From: Sorlinia euscelidii
GTDB taxonomy: Bacteria; Pseudomonadota; Alphaproteobacteria; Acetobacterales; Acetobacteraceae
NCBI RefSeq assembly: GCF_036452155.1
Contig: NZ_JAWJZY010000002.1
Length of the DNA stretch: 64,000 bases
Direction: 5' to 3' (one strand)
Each line of letters starts with the position of its first letter. Position 1 is the stretch's first letter. A program made the translations under genes and the position numbers. Of the stretch, positions 30,004-39,845 are shown in pieces. The notes below the pieces were generated by a model that had not been told where the DNA came from, ran no database searches, and saw only the letters and a list, made by a program, of their open reading frames with translations.

Positions 30004-32714
30004 GATGCGTCGCGTCGCGCGTGCCCTGATTCCCGCGCGAGGCGTTGAAGCTCATACAGCGCCGCCAACGCGTCCCGCGGGGTGAGGCTGTCAGGGTCCA
30101 GCGCTTCCAGCTTGCGAATGACCTTATGAATCGAAGTGGCATCCGCCTCCAAAGTTTCCGTCTGCCCTGCGTTATCCGCCATTGGCGTGTCGTCACTCAT
30201 GGATGGTGCTGTCGGTTCAAAAAGGGGGAGAGGCGCCGCAATGCCCGGTTGCTGCGCTTCCAACGCGGCTAGCAGACGCGTCGCACGGTTGACGACATAT
30301 TCCGGCACGCCGGCGAGTCGGGCCACATGAACGCCCCAGCTTTTACGCGCGGCCCCCTTGCGCACCTCATGCTGGAATATAATCGTGCCCTTCCACTCCT
30401 TGATCATCATCGTGTACGGGGTGAGGTGCGGCATCGAGTCCGTCAGGCGGCCCAGCTCATGGAAATGTGTCGCAAAAATCGTGCGTGCGCCGAGTTGTGA
30501 GTGCAGCGCTTCCAAAGTGGCCCACGCAATGGCGAGACCATCCAGGGTGGACGTGCCCCGCCCGATTTCATCCACCACAACGAAGGAACGCGGCCCTGCA
30601 AGGCGCAAAATCGCGGCCGTCTCGGACATTTCCACCATAAAGGTGGACCGCCCGCGCGCAAGGTCGTCAGAGGCCCCGACCCGTGAGAAGAGGCGATCCA
30701 CGACGCCGATCCGCGCGCGTCTTGCCGGGATCGGCATCCCCGCCTGGGCGAGGATGACCGCAAGCGCGGTCTGCCGTAGAAAGGTCGATTTGCCCGCCAT
30801 ATTCGGGCCGGTCAGCAGCATGACGCGATGCTCGGGCGGTAAGGCGCAGTCATTGGGGATAAAATGCGTCCCGTCATCCAACGCTTCCTCCACCACCGGA
30901 TGGCGGCAGGCTTCGATTTCAAAAGCGCGGTCCGCCGTGACTTCCGGGCAGCACCAGACACCCTCCTGAGAGAGCTCTGCCGCGCTGGCCAGCACATCGG
31001 CGAGGGAGAATAATTCCGCCATCCCGGCGAGGGCCGGGTGGTCAAGCGCTTCATGAGCAAGCTTCGTGAAAATCTCGACTTCCAGCGCCTGTGCACGGTC
31101 CGCAGCTTCGATAATCGCGCGCTCCAGCGATATAAGCTCATCCGTGCTGAAACGCGCCAGATTAGCCGTGCCCTGCCGGAAGATGAGGGAGTTATCCTCC
31201 CGCAGGCGATTAGCGTGGGTCGCTGTTGTTTCGACAACATAGCCGAGCTGCGCGTGATATTTTATTTTGAGGCTGCTGACATTATAGCGCGCCGCATATT
31301 GCGCCTGCAGCGCCGCAATGGCCTGGCGGCTATGATCCCGAAGGGCGCGGGCCGCATCCAGCTCGGCATTATAATCCGCGGCGATGATATTGCCATCTTC
31401 CAGCCGGGCGGGCAGGTCCGGCTTCAGGGCGGCTTCAAGCTTATTGAGCAAGGGGTCGGCACGGCGGTGAAAGCCGGTATAAAGCCTGCGTATATATTCC
31501 GGCGTGTTGTCACTATAGACGGGTCGTAAAAGCGCGATGATGCGATCCGCGGAGAGTAATGCGACTTTGACCGCACCGAGATCCCGCGGGACGAGGCGCA
31601 GGGAGGAGAGGCGCGTCAGCGCGCGTGCGAGGTCGGGCGTGTGTTTCAGCACATCCTGCAATGCATCCAAGAAGCTCGGCGTCCGGGCGAGCCATTTCCA
31701 TGCTTCCTGTCGCGCGGCAATGGTGCCGGGCTCAATCAGAGGCGATGAGATCCAGCGCGCCAGCAGGCGCTTGCCACCTGCCGTATAAGTTCGGTCCACG
31801 GCGGATAATAGACTGTGGGTCGTTGTCCCGTCACGCGCGGATAGAAGCTCAAGACTTGCCCGTGTCGCCGGGTCGAGGGAAAGGGCGGAGGATTGATCAA
31901 GTCGGAGAGGACGTGAGACGCGCGGCACATTATCCGCCAATGTGCGCTTGACGTAAGCGAGGACCGTCGCGCACGCGACAATTTCTTCATCTGAAAAAGG
32001 ACCGAGTGAGCCGATCTGTGTCAGGCCGAAGCGACGTGCCACGGCAAGGCGCGCAATATCGACATCGGGGATGCGCAGGTCACGCACGACATGGCTTCGA
32101 TAAGGTTCCGTAACGAAATCATGCAGATCGGTCAGGATCTCGACCGGGTCGATGCGTGAGAGCAACTCATCCACCTCAACAACATCAAGGATGGTGGTCT
32201 CAAGCTCCCCGGTTGAAACGTCGATCCAGGCGGCGCCGATCGGGGCGGAGGCGGCGTGGGATTTCAGGCGAATGAGGGAGAGCAGGATATTGGCCTTGCT
32301 TGACTCCAGCAATTCATCTTCTGTTAACGTGCCGCGTGTTACCAGACGCACGATTGCCCGTTTGAGGGGGCCTTTCTGCGCCGGGTCCCCTTTATTGGGC
32401 GGCGCATCGATCTGTTCCGCGATGGCGACGCGGAAATCCCGCCGGATCAGCCGGGCGATATAGCTGGCTGCGGCCGCGACCGGTACGCCACACATCGGGA
32501 TTGGTGTCTCCTGATGGCGGCCGCGTGTTGTCAGGCTGATATCAAGCGCCAGGGACGCGATTTCCGCATCCTGAAAAAACAGCTCAAAAAAATCCCCCAT
32601 CCGGAAAAAAAGGAGGGCATCCGGCTCCTGCGCTTTAAGGGCAAACCATTGCGCCATGGCGGGCGTCGCGCCTTCAGGGGTCGGGCTGGGCGTTTTTCCG
32701 GTTTTTTGATTCAT
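30000..32714 (-). CDS. mutS: DNA mismatch repair protein MutS
   Basis: Recognises mismatches after replication and recruits MutL. The 904-residue product shows the N-terminal mismatch-binding motif LFFRMGDFFELFFQDA (an F-x-E variant, here DFFELF). The ATPase motifs are GPNMAGKSTFLRQTA (Walker A), VVDEIGRGTSTLDGLAIAWA (Walker B) and IFATHFHELGRL. The C-terminal helix-turn-helix contains SWGVHVARLAGVPEYVVNRA. The stop overlaps the glnD start (ATGA); mutS-glnD linkage is common in alphaproteobacteria. Confidence 0.97.
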   Translation of the reverse strand: MNQKTGKTPSPTPEGATPAMAQWFALKAQEPDALLFFRMGDFFELFFQDAEIASLALDISLTTRGRHQETPIPMCGVPVAAAASYIARLIRRDFRVAIAEQIDAPPNKGDPAQKGPLKRAIVRLVTRGTLTEDELLESSKANILLSLIRLKSHAASAPIGAAWIDVSTGELETTILDVVEVDELLSRIDPVEILTDLHDFVTEPYRSHVVRDLRIPDVDIARLAVARRFGLTQIGSLGPFSDEEIVACATVLAYVKRTLADNVPRVSRPLRLDQSSALSLDPATRASLELLSARDGTTTHSLLSAVDRTYTAGGKRLLARWISSPLIEPGTIAARQEAWKWLARTPSFLDALQDVLKHTPDLARALTRLSSLRLVPRDLGAVKVALLSADRIIALLRPVYSDNTPEYIRRLYTGFHRRADPLLNKLEAALKPDLPARLEDGNIIAADYNAELDAARALRDHSRQAIAALQAQYAARYNVSSLKIKYHAQLGYVVETTATHANRLREDNSLIFRQGTANLARFSTDELISLERAIIEAADRAQALEVEIFTKLAHEALDHPALAGMAELFSLADVLASAAELSQEGVWCCPEVTADRAFEIEACRHPVVEEALDDGTHFIPNDCALPPEHRVMLLTGPNMAGKSTFLRQTALAVILAQAGMPIPARRARIGVVDRLFSRVGASDDLARGRSTFMVEMSETAAILRLAGPRSFVVVDEIGRGTSTLDGLAIAWATLEALHSQLGARTIFATHFHELGRLTDSMPHLTPYTMMIKEWKGTIIFQHEVRKGAARKSWGVHVARLAGVPEYVVNRATRLLAALEAQQPGIAAPLPLFEPTAPSMSDDTPMADNAGQTETLEADATSIHKVIRKLEALDPDSLTPRDALAALYELQRLARESGHARRDAS

Positions 32715-32832
32715 CAGTCGACGATAACTGCTTTTCTTGCGAGGGGGGCATGTCAGAACCCTTGGCGGTCCTGGCGCCGATCATACGCAAAAAATTCACA
32801 CGAGGTAAGTATTTATCAAGCCTCTGCGCATG

Positions 32833-34389
32833 TCATGGTGTTGGGTTTCGCATCCTGCGTCGGGCCGCGACGAGGTCACGCACGCGCGCAACGCCTGAAA
32901 TCTGAAGGCAGGCAAGATATAGCGCTGCGCCAGAGGTGATCATGACGCCCAGGGCGCCGATCCGGGCCCATCCTCGCCAGAACATAAAATCCGGAATAAA
33001 ATAGAGCGCCGCGACCCGAATCAGCACCGCCATGATCACGGCGGAACCCAGCATGATAGAGAGGCGTCGCATGGTCACGGTAGCGACTCGCATGGCTCCG
33101 CGTCGATGAAGCAGCCAACAGAGCAGGCCGAAATTGACCATGGCCGCCAGGGAGCTCGCCAAAGGTGGCCCGATATGCGCGAGAGGGCGGTAAAGGGAAA
33201 GATTGAGGGCGAGATTCAGCGCAAGAATGCCGAACCCGATGCGGACCGGCGTCTTCGTATCACCCTGCGCGAAAAAAGCGGGTGACAGGACTTTGACAAG
33301 CACGAAAGCGGGCAGACCGATCGCGTAAGCGCGGAGGGATTGCGCGGCGAATGACGCATCCTGCACCGTGAAGCGACCGTAACCAAAAAGCGCGGACATG
33401 ATCTCAGGCGCCAGTGCGATAATTCCGAAACTGGCGGGCAGGGTCAGCAGCATCGCGTAATCAATGGCGCGATTAAGCGTTTCCCGGCTGCCCTCCCGGT
33501 CCCCGGCTGCGTGGTGGCGGGTCAGAACCGGCAAAATGGTCGTGCCAGCCGCCGCACCCAGCACGCCGAGGGGAAGCTGGTTAATGCGGTCCGCAAAATA
33601 CAGCCAGGAAATTGACCCCGCCGGCAGCAAGGTCGCAATCATCGTGTCGATCGTCAGGTTGAGTTGTGTGACACCTGAGCCGACAAGCCCCGGCGCGAGG
33701 CGGCGTAGCACGTTGCGCATGTCGCCATCCATGACAGGGCGCTGTAAATGCAGTTTCATGTCCGCCCGTCGTGCGGCAACATAGAGCAGCCCGAGCTGCA
33801 CAATGCCGGAAAGCGTGATCCCCCAGGACGCTGCCTGCGCCGGCATATGAAAGACATGCGCCCCGAGGATGATCGCCATGATGCCGACAATATTGAAAGA
33901 CACATAAGCCCCGGCCGCCAGAGCGAAGCGGTGCATGCCGTTCAGCACCCCGGCAAGGAGCGCCGCGATGCAGATCAGCAGGAGGTAAGGGAAGGTAATG
34001 CGGCTGAGCGTGACGGCCAGGTCGAAACGTGTCGACCCGGCGCCGAAACCGGGTGCAATAAATGAGATCACCCAGGGCATGAAGATTTCACCCAGGATGG
34101 TAATCCCGGCCAGCCAGATCGCCAGCCAGCTCATGGTGTTTGAGGCGAAACGGCGTGCGGCTGACGCGCCGTGCAACGTCATTTTCTCGGTAAAAAGCGG
34201 GACGAAAGCCGCGTTGAAGGCCCCCTCACCGAAGAGACGGCGAAACATATTGGGCAGACGGAAAGCAATTTGAAAAGCATCCTGGGCGATACCTGCGCCT
34301 AGCAGAGCGGCCAGAAGCTGGTCCCGCACAAGCCCGAGGACGCGGGAGACCAGCGTCCATCCACCGACGGTGAGAAAATTTCTGAGCAT
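32833..34389 (-). CDS. murJ: Lipid II flippase MurJ
   Basis: A MOP-superfamily inner-membrane protein that moves lipid II across the membrane for peptidoglycan synthesis. The 518 residues contain about 14 hydrophobic segments. The N-terminus VGGWTLVSRVLGLVRDQLLAALLG and the loop FRLPNMFRRLFGEGAFNAAFVPLF are the MurJ/MviN signatures, including the central-cavity arginines. It lies 118 bases upstream of mutS on the same strand, a frequent murJ-mutS-glnD neighbourhood. Confidence 0.95.
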   Translation of the reverse strand: MLRNFLTVGGWTLVSRVLGLVRDQLLAALLGAGIAQDAFQIAFRLPNMFRRLFGEGAFNAAFVPLFTEKMTLHGASAARRFASNTMSWLAIWLAGITILGEIFMPWVISFIAPGFGAGSTRFDLAVTLSRITFPYLLLICIAALLAGVLNGMHRFALAAGAYVSFNIVGIMAIILGAHVFHMPAQAASWGITLSGIVQLGLLYVAARRADMKLHLQRPVMDGDMRNVLRRLAPGLVGSGVTQLNLTIDTMIATLLPAGSISWLYFADRINQLPLGVLGAAAGTTILPVLTRHHAAGDREGSRETLNRAIDYAMLLTLPASFGIIALAPEIMSALFGYGRFTVQDASFAAQSLRAYAIGLPAFVLVKVLSPAFFAQGDTKTPVRIGFGILALNLALNLSLYRPLAHIGPPLASSLAAMVNFGLLCWLLHRRGAMRVATVTMRRLSIMLGSAVIMAVLIRVAALYFIPDFMFWRGWARIGALGVMITSGAALYLACLQISGVARVRDLVAARRRMRNPTP

Positions 34390-34469
34390 GGCGTCTCTGT
34401 TACAGGCTTTGGTCGGAAAGAGTCCTTAACGGCACTCGGTTTAGCGTGCGCGATTATGCCTGAAAGAGA

Positions 34470-34970
34470 TCAATTGTCGAGGCAGCGGCGCACGCGTTCC
34501 CGGAAGCGACGTGAGCTGGGACGCGTGATGGATGAGAACCACGCGGCGAGATGCCCATCCCGCCCGACAATATATTTGTAGAAGTTCCAGCGCGGTTTGC
34601 TCAGGCATCCGCCCTCCCGTTGCAACCATTGAAACAGGGGCGAAATTTCCGGGCCTTTAATCGTGGTTTTCTGTGTCATCGGAAAACTGACACCGTAATT
34701 GACGGCGCATGATTCTTTGATGGTCGCCGCGTCATCCGGCTCCTGCTGGCCGAAATCATTGCATGGCACGCCCACGACAACCAGTCCGGAGGTGCGGTAA
34801 AGCGTCCAGAGATGTTGCAGGTCCTCATATTGCGTGGTGAATTTGCATTTGGAGGCCGTATTGGCAATCAAGACCACCTTGCCTTTGAAGGCGCTGAATG
34901 AAATCGGGGTCTTCTCGTCAAGGGCCTTGAGTTCAAGTCGGTAAAAATCATCAAGGGTTGTCGTCGTCAT
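34470..34970 (-). CDS. Glutathione peroxidase family protein (cysteine type)
   Basis: A 166-residue thiol peroxidase. The peroxidatic cysteine is in NTASKCKFTTQYEDLQ (about residue 40), replacing selenocysteine. The conserved glutamine/asparagine region VGVPCNDFGQQEPD and the tryptophan motif KPRWNFYKYIV follow. Many bacterial members use thioredoxin rather than glutathione, so the reductant is uncertain; gshB is present in the window. The ATG at 34970 begins MTTTTLDDFYRLEL; an upstream extension to 35078 lacks family similarity. Confidence 0.9.
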   Translation of the reverse strand: MTTTTLDDFYRLELKALDEKTPISFSAFKGKVVLIANTASKCKFTTQYEDLQHLWTLYRTSGLVVVGVPCNDFGQQEPDDAATIKESCAVNYGVSFPMTQKTTIKGPEISPLFQWLQREGGCLSKPRWNFYKYIVGRDGHLAAWFSSITRPSSRRFRERVRRCLDN

Positions 34971-35291
34971 CAGGTGCTCCGCGTCAGAGACAAATTGAGA
35001 TATACGGTTAATCGGCCGGACCCTCAATGAGGAAGCGAAGCTTGGCCGGATGTGATTAACGCGATGCGGCGTCAACACCTGAAACCGTGCGGCGGTGAGA
35101 CGACTGACCCACGCGTCGACGTCTGCACACCGTTAATGGGAGTTGGGGACGTGATTCCTGGCCAGCACATCTTGAGTGCCGCGCAATTCAAAATACTGAA
35201 ATATGCTTCAGGTTTTATTATTGGACGAAAAATATCTATAAAGTAAATTTTAAACAGGCATTTGCCACACTTATTCATGCGAGGTTTCACG
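34971..35291. other. Intergenic region between the peroxidase and acyl-CoA dehydrogenase genes
   Basis: A 321-base divergent spacer. The right part, about 35190-35265, is strongly AT-rich. TTTATT near 35215, followed 17 bases later by TATAAA near 35237, is a possible rightward promoter for the dehydrogenase gene. No RNA gene or repeat stands out. Confidence 0.35.
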
Positions 35292-36260
35292 ATGTCGGAA
35301 GAGCTGAATACGGTCGCTATAGTGGGTGCCGGTTACATGGGGGGCGGGATCGCGCAATCTCTCGCCGCGTCCGGTCTGGACGTAACGATCGCCGATATGG
35401 ACCCCGCCTCAACACGCCAGAATTATCAGCGCCTCCTTGAGGAAGCTGCGCGTTTTGAGGCGGAGGGTCTCAAACCGGCAGGTTACGCAAAGCTGGTCAG
35501 GGCGCATTTGCGCATGGCGGAGTCCATTGAGGCCGCGGTAAAGGATCGGGACCTGATTGAGGAGGCCGTGCCGGAGGTGCCTTCCGTTAAACAGGCGGTT
35601 TACCAGCGGATCTGCGCCGCTGCTCGCCCCGATGCGATATTGGGTACCAATACCTCGACCCTGCCCGTGCACACGCTGGCACCCTACGTCACGCATCCTG
35701 AACGATTTTTAATTATTCATTTCAGCAATCCGGCGCCTTTTATCCCCGGGGTGGAGATTGTGCGTGGCGAGGCGACCACCGACAAGGTCGTCTCCGCTGT
35801 GAAAACCCTGCTGAAGCGTGCGAACCGCATTGGGGCGGAAGTGGCGGACAGGCCCGCTTTTGTCTTGAACCGCCTGCAATATGCGTTGCTGAAAGAGGCT
35901 GACAAAATCGTGCAGGAGGGGGTGGCCACAACATCCGAACTCGATACGGTGGTGCGCACGACATTCGGGTTCCGCCTGCCATTTTTCGGCCCTTTCGCCA
36001 TCGCGGATATGGCAGGGCTGGATGTTTACGCTGACTGTTTTAAAACAGTTGAAAAAGCCTATGGCAACCGCATGGCGATGCCCGACCTGCTGGCGGAAAT
36101 GGTGAAGAAAGGTGCACATGGCGTCAAAAATGGCAGAGGGTTTTACGGAGATTACAGCCCTGAAAAAAAAGCCGCCCTCGTCGCTTATCGCAATAAAGCC
36201 TACGCAAAATTACTGGAATTACTGGAGGAACTTGGCCCTTCACCCCTTGAGGCACCCTGA
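35292..36260 (+). CDS. 3-hydroxyacyl-CoA dehydrogenase (3-hydroxybutyryl-CoA type)
   Basis: An NAD-dependent enzyme oxidising L-3-hydroxyacyl-CoA to 3-ketoacyl-CoA. The 322-residue protein has the Rossmann motif TVAIVGAGYMGGGIAQSLA at residues 8-26, then the NTSTLPV segment and HFSNPAPFIPGVEIV (catalytic His region). The C-terminal helical domain has RPAFVLNRLQYALLKEA and NGRGFYGDY. Family members also include L-gulonate and carnitine dehydrogenases, so the substrate is not certain. The ATG at 35292 was chosen because it begins just before the nucleotide-binding strand. Confidence 0.82.
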   Translation: MSEELNTVAIVGAGYMGGGIAQSLAASGLDVTIADMDPASTRQNYQRLLEEAARFEAEGLKPAGYAKLVRAHLRMAESIEAAVKDRDLIEEAVPEVPSVKQAVYQRICAAARPDAILGTNTSTLPVHTLAPYVTHPERFLIIHFSNPAPFIPGVEIVRGEATTDKVVSAVKTLLKRANRIGAEVADRPAFVLNRLQYALLKEADKIVQEGVATTSELDTVVRTTFGFRLPFFGPFAIADMAGLDVYADCFKTVEKAYGNRMAMPDLLAEMVKKGAHGVKNGRGFYGDYSPEKKAALVAYRNKAYAKLLELLEELGPSPLEAP

Positions 36261-36336
36261 CATCCGGCCACGTTATGGCAGGGGCTCAAGCTGACCTTTT
36301 ACGCGGTAAATAGATAAACGCTCCTGGGAGCGCATC

Positions 36337-37311
36337 ATGTTGCATATCGTTCTGATAGGGTACGGGCAGATTGCGAAATCCCAACATATTCCGGTGCTGC
36401 GGCAATCCCGGGCGTTCAAATTGATGGGTGTGATTGATCCGCAAATGGATGATGCAGACGGTCTGCCCTGCTTCCCGGATCTGCCAGCATTTTTCAAAGC
36501 GGGTGGACGTTGTGACTGCGTGGTGATCTGCACCCCGCCAACATCCCGCCATGCCCTGGCGGAGGCGGCGATGGAGAAGCATCTTCATGTCCTGCTGGAG
36601 AAGCCACCTGTTTCCTCCCTCTCCGCGCTTTTCACGTTAAAGCAAATGGCGGTGCAACGCGGTGTGACGCTTTTTACCGGGTGGCATAGTCGCTACGCGC
36701 CGTGCCTGCCCGCCATCGCCGCACGTCTAAAAAATCGCCATATCCGAGAGATTGAGATTTGCTGGCAGGAAGATCACCGCAAATGGCATCCCGGCGCGCA
36801 ATGGCTCTGGAAAGCCGGGGGGTTTGGCGCTTTCGATGCGGGTGTCAACGCGCTCTCGCTTCTCCATGCCGTCATGAAAGTGCCATTGGTCTACCAGCAA
36901 GGCGACATGGCGTTCGCGAACGGCGCGGAGACGCCGATCCGCGCCGCCCTTCACCTTTCAGCGGGCGCCGAAAAAATTCCGGTCAGGGCGTGGTTTGACA
37001 TTGGCGCTGAGCCTGATGACGAAAACTGGACAATCACCTGGCGCCTTGCGGATGGCACGACGATCAAAGCGTTGGAGGGTGGCGCATCCTGGTCGGCGGA
37101 TGGCGCGGTGTCGCCGCTCAATAAGGCCGATCCTCACGCGGAATATCGCGCTTTATATGCTGATTTCGCCCGCTGCATCGCGCAAGCAACATCAAGCGTC
37201 GTCGCTGTCCCTTACCTCATCGCGACCGATTGCCTTGCGCAGGGACGACGTCACGCCGGAAATATGGCCGTGCCGGATTGGGTTATTCCGTCGCGAGGGG
37301 GCGGGACATGA
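36337..37311 (+). CDS. Gfo/Idh/MocA-family oxidoreductase
   Basis: A 324-residue NAD(P)-dependent dehydrogenase. The N-terminal Rossmann strand is LHIVLIGYGQIAKSQHIPVL. The motif LLEKPPVSSL (about residue 87) carries the EKP lysine of the family. The segment WLWKAGGFGAFDAGVNALSLLH with the later catalytic histidine resembles galactose 1-dehydrogenase and related sugar dehydrogenases. The substrate is not determined. The 3' end overlaps the convergent gpsA by 29 bases. Confidence 0.82.
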   Translation: MLHIVLIGYGQIAKSQHIPVLRQSRAFKLMGVIDPQMDDADGLPCFPDLPAFFKAGGRCDCVVICTPPTSRHALAEAAMEKHLHVLLEKPPVSSLSALFTLKQMAVQRGVTLFTGWHSRYAPCLPAIAARLKNRHIREIEICWQEDHRKWHPGAQWLWKAGGFGAFDAGVNALSLLHAVMKVPLVYQQGDMAFANGAETPIRAALHLSAGAEKIPVRAWFDIGAEPDDENWTITWRLADGTTIKALEGGASWSADGAVSPLNKADPHAEYRALYADFARCIAQATSSVVAVPYLIATDCLAQGRRHAGNMAVPDWVIPSRGGGT

Positions 37312-38248
37312 GGGCTGCTTTCGCCGCCGTGACAGACATATCGCCCGCGATCAATTTTGACACGGTTTCCACGAGGGGCATGTCGATGGCATGGCGGCGG
37401 GCCAGCTTGAGAAGAACCGGGGCGGTGCGACAGCCTTCGACGATGCCATGCGTCTCATCCAGGGCAAGGGCGCGCGCATCCGCATTTTGTCCGAGCGCCA
37501 GGCCGAACCGAAAATTACGGGATGAGGGGCCGGTGCAGGTCAGGATGAGATCGCCCATGCCGCTCAGGCCGGAAAGGGTTTTTGCCTGCCCGCCAAGGGC
37601 GCGATTGAGGCGGTGCATCTCGGCCAGGCCGCGCGTCATCAGGGCGGCACGGGCATTTTCCCCCAATTGCGCCCCGATGGCGATACCGGCCGCAATGGCG
37701 ATGACATTTTTGGCCGCACCGGCCAATTGCACGCCCGTTAAGTCATCCGAGGCGTAGAGCCGAAAGCGCGGTGTGGCCAGTCGGGAGGCAATCTCCTCCG
37801 CCATTGATAAGTGCGACGCGGCCAGTGTGGCTGCCGCGGGCAGACCTGTCGCGATTTCTCCGGCGAAATTGGGCCCGGACAATATAGCGACATCGCGCCC
37901 CGGACAGGTCGCGCGCAGAATGTCGGCGGGGAAGGCGTAAGTGTCACGTTCGAGCCCCTTGCAGCACGCAATAACCGGGCCTCTACCCGATGTGACGCGG
38001 GCGATGTCTCGCAATGCATGGGTGGGTGTGGCGAAGAGCGTGTCATCGGCGCCTTCCGGCATCACGTTCGTGACATGCACGGCGGGTAGAAGCGCGACAT
38101 GCGGCAGCCTTGGGAGCCGACGCGAGGCGGCGTCAACGGGGCTTCGGCTCCAGAGCGTGACTTTATGGCCCGCGCGGGCGAAATTCTGTGCGAGGGCAAT
38201 CCCCCAGGCACCCGCCCCGAATATTGCGATGTGGCGCAGCGCACTCAT
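37283..38248 (-). CDS. gpsA: Glycerol-3-phosphate dehydrogenase (NAD(P)+)
   Basis: Reduces dihydroxyacetone phosphate to sn-glycerol 3-phosphate for phospholipid synthesis. The 321-residue product has the NAD-binding IAIFGAGAWGIALAQNFARAG, the catalytic-lysine segment AGAAKNVIAIAAGIAIG (about residue 185) and TRGLAEMHRLNRALGG. It runs opposite in direction to GlpD metabolically. The start overlaps the rlmJ stop by four bases, and the gene ends the hemC-hemD-rlmJ-gpsA leftward run. Confidence 0.95.
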   Translation of the reverse strand: MSALRHIAIFGAGAWGIALAQNFARAGHKVTLWSRSPVDAASRRLPRLPHVALLPAVHVTNVMPEGADDTLFATPTHALRDIARVTSGRGPVIACCKGLERDTYAFPADILRATCPGRDVAILSGPNFAGEIATGLPAAATLAASHLSMAEEIASRLATPRFRLYASDDLTGVQLAGAAKNVIAIAAGIAIGAQLGENARAALMTRGLAEMHRLNRALGGQAKTLSGLSGMGDLILTCTGPSSRNFRFGLALGQNADARALALDETHGIVEGCRTAPVLLKLARRHAIDMPLVETVSKLIAGDMSVTAAKAALMSRPLATE

Positions 38249-39092
38249 GCTTCCACCAGCCAGCGGACGGAGATTTCTGGCGGGACCTCCTGTTGCAGAT
38301 AAGGCGCGAGGGCCTCAAGAATGTGGCGTGCATTCTCATCAAATCGATAATGCGGATTGGCGACGAGAAGGCCGCATCCATTCAGGCGTGTCGGGTCCGT
38401 CGGCGGGTTGAGTAGAAATTCGCAGGTTAGAAGTTTTTTGAGGCCGGTCTCAATCAGCATATCCTGAAACTCCCGAACAGGGGCGCGATGTTTAATGGGA
38501 TACCATGCCGCCACGACGGAAGCTGGAAAGCGCCGCCGCGCCATAAAAATCGCCGCGCGAAGCCGATCAAACTCATTTGTTTTTTCAAAGGGAGGGTCAA
38601 TCAAGACCAGCCCACGCCCGATGAGGCGCGGCGGCAGAAAGGCCTTGACCGCACGATAACCGTCCAGATGGTGCACACTGACCTGTCGGTTGCTTCGGAA
38701 GAGTCGCGCCAGCGCGGCGGCGTCATCAGGGTGCAGCTCAGAGCAGATCAGCGCATCTTGCGGGCGTAAAAGCGACGCGATCAGACTGGGGGAACCGGGG
38801 TAGGATTGCGGTGCGCCAAAACGACGCATAACGTTGATGTAAGGTGTCAGGACATCCGGCAGTGCGGCACCATGCGCGATTCGCGGGGGATGAGGCGGCC
38901 TATTCCGTCGCGCCATTCCCCCGTTTTCTGCGCTTCCTCGGCGTTGAGCTCATACAGACCTTTGCCCGCATGTGTGTCGAGCACGGCGAAACCCGCATCC
39001 TTGCTTTTGAAATGCGCCAGAAGGTCAATCAAAAGGGCATGTTTGACGACGTCGGCGAAATTTCCGGCGTGAAATGCGTGGCGGTAATTCAT
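38245..39092 (-). pseudogene. rlmJ: 23S rRNA (adenine-N6)-methyltransferase RlmJ, split by an apparent 1-base deletion
   Basis: RlmJ methylates A2030 of 23S rRNA. The first frame from 39092 begins MNYRHAFHAGNFADVVKHALL and has the SAM-site segment VLDTHAGKGLYEL. It goes out of frame after DGIGRLIP. The second frame supplies YPGSPSLIASLLR, the catalytic LVLIDPPFEK and WYPIKHR. One more base in the run at 38885-38889 joins them as RLIPPRIAHG, giving 282 residues, close to E. coli RlmJ (280). It starts 10 bases after the hemD stop. Confidence 0.9.
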
Positions 39093-39101
39093 GCTCAGGC
39101 T

Positions 39102-39845
39102 TTACGGAAATTCGTCGCATCCGTCACGCTTTGTCTGCGGCGCTGGGCCGAGACGATGGAGGATCGCATCATGGCTTGGCGCGTCACTGATGGAAATTTC
39201 CCGCCAGTCAGAGGGTGTCAGGCGCGTCGCGATGGCAGCAGACAAGGTTATGGCGCGGATGCGGCTTGAATCCACATCGGTGCCGGCGGCGGCTTTCACC
39301 CAGGCAGATGCGGTTCGTGACGAGAAAAACATGATCGCGTCAACTTCGCCTGATCCTATTTGCGATATCAGCGAATCAGAAAGTGACGTGACCGGTCGGC
39401 TCCGATAAGTGAGGTGTCGCACAACGTCCCAGCCGCGCGCCTGAAGCGCATAAGTCAGTTTCAGGCCCAGTTGCGCCCCGGTCGGAAAAAGCACGCGCCC
39501 CGATGGCGGCGCCGACCCCAGATGTGCCACGATGGATGCCGCGTTTCCCGCGCAGGTGACGATGTTGAGGAAGCCGTGCGCGCGAAGGCGACTTGCCGTT
39601 GCTGCCCCCACGGCACAGACCGGTATGTCGCGCGCGACGTCCTGAAGAGCGGGGATGACCTGGGCACTGGTAACGACCAGTTGCGTAAAATCACCCTCAG
39701 GGAGCGGGCGTGGGATTGCCTCGATTTGTAAGAGAGGGTGCCAGACAGCGCGCCAGCCAAGAGCCGCAACTTGTTGGCAGGTTTTTTCAGCCCCGGGGGC
39801 AGGGCGCGTCACGATGACGGAAAGATGATCAGCCGGACGGGTCAT
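39102..39845 (-). CDS. hemD: Uroporphyrinogen-III synthase
   Basis: Cyclises hydroxymethylbilane with ring-D inversion to uroporphyrinogen III in heme and corrinoid synthesis. The 247-residue product fits this weakly conserved family: it opens SVIVTRPAPGAEKTCQQVAALG, then has VVTSAQVIPAL and CAVGAATASRLRAHG, and ends with the IRAITLSAAIATRL domain. The assignment is strengthened by its 17-base overlap with hemC, whose product is its substrate. Confidence 0.9.
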   Translation of the reverse strand: MTRPADHLSVIVTRPAPGAEKTCQQVAALGWRAVWHPLLQIEAIPRPLPEGDFTQLVVTSAQVIPALQDVARDIPVCAVGAATASRLRAHGFLNIVTCAGNAASIVAHLGSAPPSGRVLFPTGAQLGLKLTYALQARGWDVVRHLTYRSRPVTSLSDSLISQIGSGEVDAIMFFSSRTASAWVKAAAGTDVDSSRIRAITLSAAIATRLTPSDWREISISDAPSHDAILHRLGPAPQTKRDGCDEFP